The translations under genes were made by a program, and so were the position numbers. From QQUD01 sp039029915 (GTDB lineage Bacteria; Chloroflexota; Anaerolineae; Promineifilales; Promineifilaceae), in the NCBI GenBank assembly GCA_039029915.1, contig JBCCFD010000316.1, positions 1 through 9,637 on the forward strand: a stretch of DNA of 9,637 nucleotides, read 5' to 3'. The notes beneath the pieces were generated by a model, which was given only the letters and a program-made list of their open reading frames with translations, ran no database searches and was not told where the DNA came from. This document shows positions 5,296-9,637 of this stretch, one piece after another; the first letter of the stretch is position 1, and every line of letters begins with the position of its first letter.

Positions 5296-8200
5296 ATGTC
5301 TAACGAAAGCAACCAGAAAAGCGATCAAATTACAAACAAAAATAGTCTCAATCAAAACTATGGTGGCAATCAACTCATAGGTAATGTCGTTGGGCGGGAT
5401 ATCGTTTTTGGATTGTCAACCGAAGCGGTTGCAGAAGTAGTTGTTGAATTAAAAAATAAAGAGCAACCGACTGTGTGGAACGGCCGTAATCCATATCGCG
5501 GTCTGGAAGCGTATGAAGAATCCGACGCCAAATACTTTTATGGCCGTGAAACGCTTGTCGCTACAGTTGTTGAACGCTTGCAAACTGCCAGCTTTGTTAC
5601 CATCGCTGGCCCTTCCGGTAGTGGAAAATCATCCCTTGCCAAAGCGGGCGTCATTCATGCACTACGGCAAGGTGCAATTGAGGGAAGCGAGCGCTGGTTG
5701 CTAGCTACCCTACAACCCAAAGGGGAGCCGATAGGGCAGCTAGCCAGCGCAATAGAAAAACTTACCCAAAGGCCAAACAGCGGAGACTATTTGCGAGAGA
5801 ATGGCGATAACCCAGAAGCGCTACTCAAACAGGTTCACAGCCTGCTTAGTGATAATGAAAAGCAGCAGTTTGTGCTACTTGTGGATCAATTTGAAGAGGT
5901 GTTTACACAAACTAAGAGCGCTGAAACCCGTCGTAATTTTATTAACTTACTGACCACAGCGGCGCAGGCGGAAGCTGGTCGCTGTAAAATCATCCTTTCT
6001 CTGCGCTCAGACTTTGTTTCACATTGTGCCAGCTACGATACATTGCGTGAGCTGATGAGCGACCAGTTTCAACTGGTGGGAACCATGAGCCCACCTGATC
6101 TAGCCAAAGCGATCACATTGCCAGCTCTCGAAGTTGGTGCTGGCATTGATCCGGCTCTCGTTTCACGCGTTATTTCCGATATGAAAGGATCACCAGATGC
6201 TTTGCCGCTTATGAGCTTTGCCCTGCGCGATCTGTTTGAGGCTGAGAAATCTCAAATTGATCAACCGATGAACATGACGCTTGCTAAATATGTGGAGCGA
6301 GGCGGTTTGGAAAACGCTCTTGAGCAGCACGCCAATAAAGTGTTTGCTAAATTCACAGATGATCAAAAGAAAATAGCCGAAACAATCTTCTCCAAATTGA
6401 TTGAAGTCGGGCAAGGTCGGGCAGATACGCGTAGAACCGCAACTTTGGCTCAGCTTATTCCTGCCGGTGGCAGCAAAACGGCCGTTATAGATGTTATTCA
6501 ACGCCTTTCGGCTGTTAATGTGCGGCTTCTAACGCGTAGCGGGATTGAGGCTACTCATGAAATTGACTTCGCTGGTCAAAATACGTCGGCCGTTACTATT
6601 GCTCATGAAAAGTTGATTGATGCCTGGCCGTGGCTACGCCAGCTCGTAGACAGTAATCGAGAGCTCATTAGCCTGCAAAACCAGGTTGAAACTGATGCCA
6701 ATGAGTGGGTTGAGCAAAAAGACGATAGCTATCTTTATCGGGGGGGGCGCCTCCTACAAATTGAAGAGCGGGATGAGGAATTACGGCCGTTGCTTAGCAC
6801 CAATGCCCACCAATTTATTCAGTCTAGTACAGCTGAACGCCAGCGCTTAGAGGCAGAAACTGAAGCCATTCGCAAACAGGAGGAAGAGCTCAAAAGCCAA
6901 AAGCGTGTGGGTACGATTCTGAGATGGGCCACGGCCGTCGTTGGCGTGTTGCTAGTTGTCGCGGTTGTTTCGGCTGTTCAAGCCTTCCAGGGCCAAGCCG
7001 AAGCTCAAAACGCCGAAGCAACGGCCACAATTGCTCAAGGTCAAGCAGAGATAGACGCACAAAATGCTCAAAATGCCCAAGCAATAGCGACTGTTGCGCA
7101 AGGCCAAGCGGAAATAGACGCGCAAAATGCCCAATTTGCTGAGGCAACGGCGACTTTCGCTCAAGGTGAAGCCTTCAGTGAAGCTGAGAATGCGCTTAAT
7201 GCGGAAGCAACGGCCACAATTGCGCAAGGCCAAGCGGAAATGGACGCGCAAAATGCCCAAAATGCACGAGCAACAGCAGACGCTTTACGGGCAGAAGCTG
7301 AACGCCAGGAGCGCCGATTACTGGCCCAATCTTTAGCATTTAGAACTTTAGACGAGAGGACTGACAATAACAACGCTGAGCTGCGCACGCTGTTAGGCAT
7401 AGAGGCCGTTCGAATTGACCAAGAAATCGGGCAGAAGGAGCTGGCGCTAAACTATCGAGCTTTGCAGGCTGCGGTATCCGTCCCATTTTTCCCTCGGATA
7501 TTAACTGGCCATACAGATACTATAACGTCAGTGGCCTTTGATCCTAACGGTCAATGGTTAGCAACTGCTAGTCAGGATAATACGATTCAGCTCTGGGACT
7601 TGGAGAATCTTAGTAATGCCCCAGTCAGCCTAACCGGTCACGAAGGTATTGTTTTGTCCGTTGCGTTTTCTCCAGACGGTCAAACGCTGGCCTCTGGAAG
7701 CTTTGACAACACCGCTAGGCTGTGGGATGTTAATAATCTTGATAGCGACCCGATCATTCTGTCGATTCAAGATGGCGCTATTTATTCAGTGGCCTTTTCT
7801 CCAGATGGTCAAACGCTGGCTACCGCTAGTGATAATCGCACGATCCGTCTTTGGCAGACGGATGATCCTTATGGGTCTCCAGCTCCTGAGCTTAGAGTTG
7901 ATTTTGGATTTCTTTTTGTGACCTTCTCTCCAGATGGCCAAACGATAGCCTCCTCCGATGTTGAAGGCAAAATACAGCTGTGGGATGCTAATAATCCTAA
8001 TGAGGCTCCTGTGGTCTTTCCAGGCGGCTTCACTTTTTCCCCTTACGTCTCATTGGCCTTTTCCCCAGATGGCCAAACGCTGGCGTCTGCTAACCTTGAT
8101 GGGACGATTAGCCTCTGGTCCGTTAATAATCCAAGTGTGCCTCTCGAAATCATTACAGGGCATGAAGATTCAGTAGTTTCATTGGCCTTTTCCCCAGATG

Positions 8201-9417
8201 GCCAAACGCTGGCGTCCGCTAGCATGGACAGCACCGTTAGGCTTTGGAATGTTAATAATCTAGAAGCTGACCCCCAAATCCTTTCCGATCATACTGACGA
8301 TGTGAATTTTGTGGCTTTCTCACCGGATGGAAAAACGCTCGCTTCGGCCAGCAGTGACAATACGGTTAGGTTGTGGAATGTTACCAATCTAAACCCGAAT
8401 ACACCCGATCTTTCTGGTCATGAAGGGACAGTATTTTCTGTGGCCTTTTCCCCAGATAGCCAAACACTCGCTTTCGGTGGCGAAGATGGTATTGTACGAA
8501 TCTGGGATGTGAACAATACTAATGCGCCTCCCCAAATGCTTCCAGGCCATGAAGGTTTTGTAAACGCTGTCGCTTTTTCCTCAGATGGTCAAATGTTGGC
8601 CTCCGCTGGCCAGGATAGCACCGTTCGAATCTGGAATTTAGCTAATCTCAGTCTTGCTCCCCACATTTTTGATGCTCATGTAGCTGCTGTGAATGACCTA
8701 TCCTTCTCCTCGAATGGGCAATTTCTTGCCTCTGCGAGCGAGGATAATACGGTAAGATTGTGGGATTTGCTTGACCTAAACGCCAGCCCCACAGTTGTGG
8801 GGTCTCATGTGCGGTCAGCCGTAGCGGTTGCTTTCTTTCCGGATGGAGACAGACTAGCATCAGTGAGCCAGGGTGGCTTTGTTCAATTATGGGATTTAAA
8901 TCAATCGACGACCACTCCATTTGACACTTTCATTAATAACCTTGGGTTTATTGCCATCTCACCAGACGGTTCAAATCTCGTCTCTGGCCAGCAGTTATGG
9001 GATTTAAACAATCTTGATGAGGAGCCACTCATTCTTTCAGGCCATAGTGATGGGATTAATTTTGTTGCTTTTTCACCGGATGGAAAGACGGTTGCTACAG
9101 CCAGTAATGATAGCACAATTCGGTTATGGGATATGGCCGACCCTACTGCTGCCCCCATCATTCTTTCTGGCCATGAAGATCGGGTTGTCGCTGTTGCCTT
9201 TTCACCAGATGGAAAAACGCTTGCTTCAGCAGGTGCCGACTCAACCATCCGACTTTGGGACAGCCTTGAAGGATTGGTGCTGTCAGGGTGCGAACGGGTG
9301 GCACGTAATTTGACTTGGGATGAATGGCAGGAATATTTGGGGATAGATGAGCGGTATCGGCAAACTTGTCCCAATCATCCCGTCCATTCATCGGTTCCGG
9401 ATGAATATCGACCTTAA
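5296..9417 (+). CDS. nSTAND1-type STAND NTPase with transmembrane segment and 14 WD40 repeats
   Basis: This 1373-residue STAND-class ATPase switch probably senses a ligand with its propellers and oligomerises on ATP. Order: a Gly/Asn-rich N-terminus with GNVVGRDIVFGL (29-40); NPYRGLEAYEESDAKYFYGRE (65-85), the usual nSTAND1 entry; Walker A GPSGSGKSS (105-113); Walker B VLLVDQFEE (193-201); LSLRSDF (235-240); a GSPDALPLMSFAL GxP-like motif; a winged-helix-like region; a charged coiled coil; one membrane helix (about 541-561); four 21-residue Ala/Gln repeats; WD40 repeats (about 734-1323); and a tail RNLTWDEWQEYLG common in related proteins. Basic residues before the helix (KSQKR) suggest the ATPase is inside and the propellers outside. 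ATG 5296 is chosen over GTG 5224 because AGGAAAAGG precedes it and family homology begins later. No recognised toxin, nuclease, TIR or protease domain is present. It is divergent from the ankyrin-like gene and convergent with the SUMF1-like gene. Confidence 0.9.
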   Translation: MSNESNQKSDQITNKNSLNQNYGGNQLIGNVVGRDIVFGLSTEAVAEVVVELKNKEQPTVWNGRNPYRGLEAYEESDAKYFYGRETLVATVVERLQTASFVTIAGPSGSGKSSLAKAGVIHALRQGAIEGSERWLLATLQPKGEPIGQLASAIEKLTQRPNSGDYLRENGDNPEALLKQVHSLLSDNEKQQFVLLVDQFEEVFTQTKSAETRRNFINLLTTAAQAEAGRCKIILSLRSDFVSHCASYDTLRELMSDQFQLVGTMSPPDLAKAITLPALEVGAGIDPALVSRVISDMKGSPDALPLMSFALRDLFEAEKSQIDQPMNMTLAKYVERGGLENALEQHANKVFAKFTDDQKKIAETIFSKLIEVGQGRADTRRTATLAQLIPAGGSKTAVIDVIQRLSAVNVRLLTRSGIEATHEIDFAGQNTSAVTIAHEKLIDAWPWLRQLVDSNRELISLQNQVETDANEWVEQKDDSYLYRGGRLLQIEERDEELRPLLSTNAHQFIQSSTAERQRLEAETEAIRKQEEELKSQKRVGTILRWATAVVGVLLVVAVVSAVQAFQGQAEAQNAEATATIAQGQAEIDAQNAQNAQAIATVAQGQAEIDAQNAQFAEATATFAQGEAFSEAENALNAEATATIAQGQAEMDAQNAQNARATADALRAEAERQERRLLAQSLAFRTLDERTDNNNAELRTLLGIEAVRIDQEIGQKELALNYRALQAAVSVPFFPRILTGHTDTITSVAFDPNGQWLATASQDNTIQLWDLENLSNAPVSLTGHEGIVLSVAFSPDGQTLASGSFDNTARLWDVNNLDSDPIILSIQDGAIYSVAFSPDGQTLATASDNRTIRLWQTDDPYGSPAPELRVDFGFLFVTFSPDGQTIASSDVEGKIQLWDANNPNEAPVVFPGGFTFSPYVSLAFSPDGQTLASANLDGTISLWSVNNPSVPLEIITGHEDSVVSLAFSPDGQTLASASMDSTVRLWNVNNLEADPQILSDHTDDVNFVAFSPDGKTLASASSDNTVRLWNVTNLNPNTPDLSGHEGTVFSVAFSPDSQTLAFGGEDGIVRIWDVNNTNAPPQMLPGHEGFVNAVAFSSDGQMLASAGQDSTVRIWNLANLSLAPHIFDAHVAAVNDLSFSSNGQFLASASEDNTVRLWDLLDLNASPTVVGSHVRSAVAVAFFPDGDRLASVSQGGFVQLWDLNQSTTTPFDTFINNLGFIAISPDGSNLVSGQQLWDLNNLDEEPLILSGHSDGINFVAFSPDGKTVATASNDSTIRLWDMADPTAAPIILSGHEDRVVAVAFSPDGKTLASAGADSTIRLWDSLEGLVLSGCERVARNLTWDEWQEYLGIDERYRQTCPNHPVHSSVPDEYRP
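7012..7263 (+). repeat. Four 63-base tandem repeats encoding a coiled coil
   Basis: Units at 7012-7074, 7075-7137, 7138-7200 and 7201-7263 each encode 21 residues of the form AEATATIAQGQAEIDAQNAQN, three heptads long. Units 2 and 4 share a 39-base stretch with one difference, whereas unit 3 has diverged (FAQGEAFSEAENALN). Partial units flank both sides. The segment follows the membrane helix and precedes the propellers of the STAND protein, so it probably forms a stalk. Confidence 0.85.
7495..9264 (+). repeat. Fourteen WD40 repeats inside the STAND gene
   Basis: Fourteen units of about 42 residues can be counted, typically L-x-GH-x5-VAFSPDGQTLASAS-x-D-x-TVRLWD. Most are joined by an Asn-Asn-Leu or similar linker (VNNLEADPQI). 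Fourteen fits two seven-bladed propellers. Units 3, 4, 5 and 12 lack the GH motif. Unit 12 (about 8926-9036) is also short, missing the DxTVR strand (SPDGSNLVSGQQLWDLNN). A 38-base stretch is identical between units 5 and 6 (8050-8087 and 8179-8216). Confidence 0.85.
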
Positions 9418-9453
9418 AACACGCCCAATAGTGCAATGAAAGAAGTCAGTTTT

Positions 9454-9637
9454 TTAAACTTCTGACGAGACGATGCGGAAGCCGATGTCGTAGTTGGCGT
9501 CGGGTTCGATGAGGTTGTGGGTCAGGTCGATGAGGTAATCGCCCTCAATGTGCAGATCCCACAGCCGACCCCAAACCACGCCTTTGCCATCTGTTTGGGA
9601 GATGGACCATTCCATGGCGTTGCCAATCATGTCGTGC
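9454..9637 (-). CDS. C-terminal end of a SUMF1/FGE-sulfatase-like protein; runs off right edge
   Basis: Sixty residues and a TAA (9454-9456) are visible; the N-terminal part lies beyond the window. HDMIGNAMEWS matches the YDMxGNVWEW motif and YDIGFRIV the closing GFR motif of the formylglycine-generating-enzyme (SUMF1/EgtB/PvdO) fold. The spacing between them is short and the usual RGGSW block is replaced by WGRLWDLHIEGDYLIDL. The visible part has no cysteine, whereas true formylglycine-generating enzymes carry catalytic cysteines in this C-terminal region, so oxidation of sulfatases is unlikely. Many members with this C-type-lectin-related fold act in ligand binding or other chemistry. It converges on the STAND gene with 36 bases between stops. 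No clear terminator is visible; weak short stems occur around 9441-9466. Confidence 0.8.
   Translation of the reverse strand, partial: HDMIGNAMEWSISQTDGKGVVWGRLWDLHIEGDYLIDLTHNLIEPDANYDIGFRIVSSEV

Noticed and set aside
7012..7263. CRISPR array from the regular 63-base repeats.
   Set aside because: The repeats are contiguous, in frame and encode heptad repeats; there are no spacers.
9454..9637. Variable-region target of a diversity-generating retroelement, because SUMF1-type lectin folds are common targets.
   Set aside because: The visible C-terminus lacks the dense AAC/AAT codon pattern of variable regions, and no template repeat or reverse transcriptase is in the window.

Overview
The window looks like chromosomal DNA of a Chloroflexota bacterium, probably Anaerolineae-like. 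The basis is the family mix (a YacL-like membrane protein start, a VanW-type protein, a giant nSTAND1-WD40 protein with the usual RNLT-EEW-YLG tail, a SUMF1-type protein), moderate GC, and a strongly over-represented palindromic octamer, ACGGCCGT. This placement is inference; there is no rRNA or marker gene to confirm it. No tRNA, rRNA, CRISPR array, integrase or transposase was seen.

Left part (1-2268, minus strand). The first 111 residues of a multi-spanning membrane protein resembling PIN/TRAM (YacL-like) proteins run off the left edge. After an AT-rich gap comes a clear intrinsic terminator (651-690). It serves a four-helix membrane protein of unknown function (717-1472) with a Pro/Lys-rich tail. 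That gene has a strong Shine-Dalgarno at an internal ATG and, about 430 bases upstream, a well-formed promoter overlapped by a LexA-like dyad, implying a long structured leader. Next to it lie palindromic repeats (2041-2110 and 2114-2220).

Middle part (2269-5295, minus strand). A VanW-family cell-envelope protein is cut by one in-frame TAA inside its most conserved motif, with both halves otherwise intact. Upstream lie a TATAAT box and a perfect TGTGA-N6-TCACA site, then a small ankyrin-like protein (4403-4876). A second copy of the 107-base repeat, about 80% identical and in the same orientation, follows at 4977-5083. The two copies therefore bracket the VanW and ankyrin genes.

Right part (5296-9637). 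A 1373-residue STAND NTPase lies on the plus strand. It has a short Gly/Asn-rich N-terminus, an nSTAND1 ATPase, a winged-helix-like region, a coiled coil, one transmembrane segment, four 21-residue Ala/Gln coiled-coil repeats, and fourteen WD40 repeats, which would make two seven-bladed propellers. It is convergent, 36 bases apart, with the C-terminus of a SUMF1/FGE-like protein on the minus strand that runs off the right edge. Sensor-type STAND ATPases and SUMF1-fold proteins recur in bacterial signalling and conflict loci, but no toxin or other effector partner is visible here, so a defence role is speculative.
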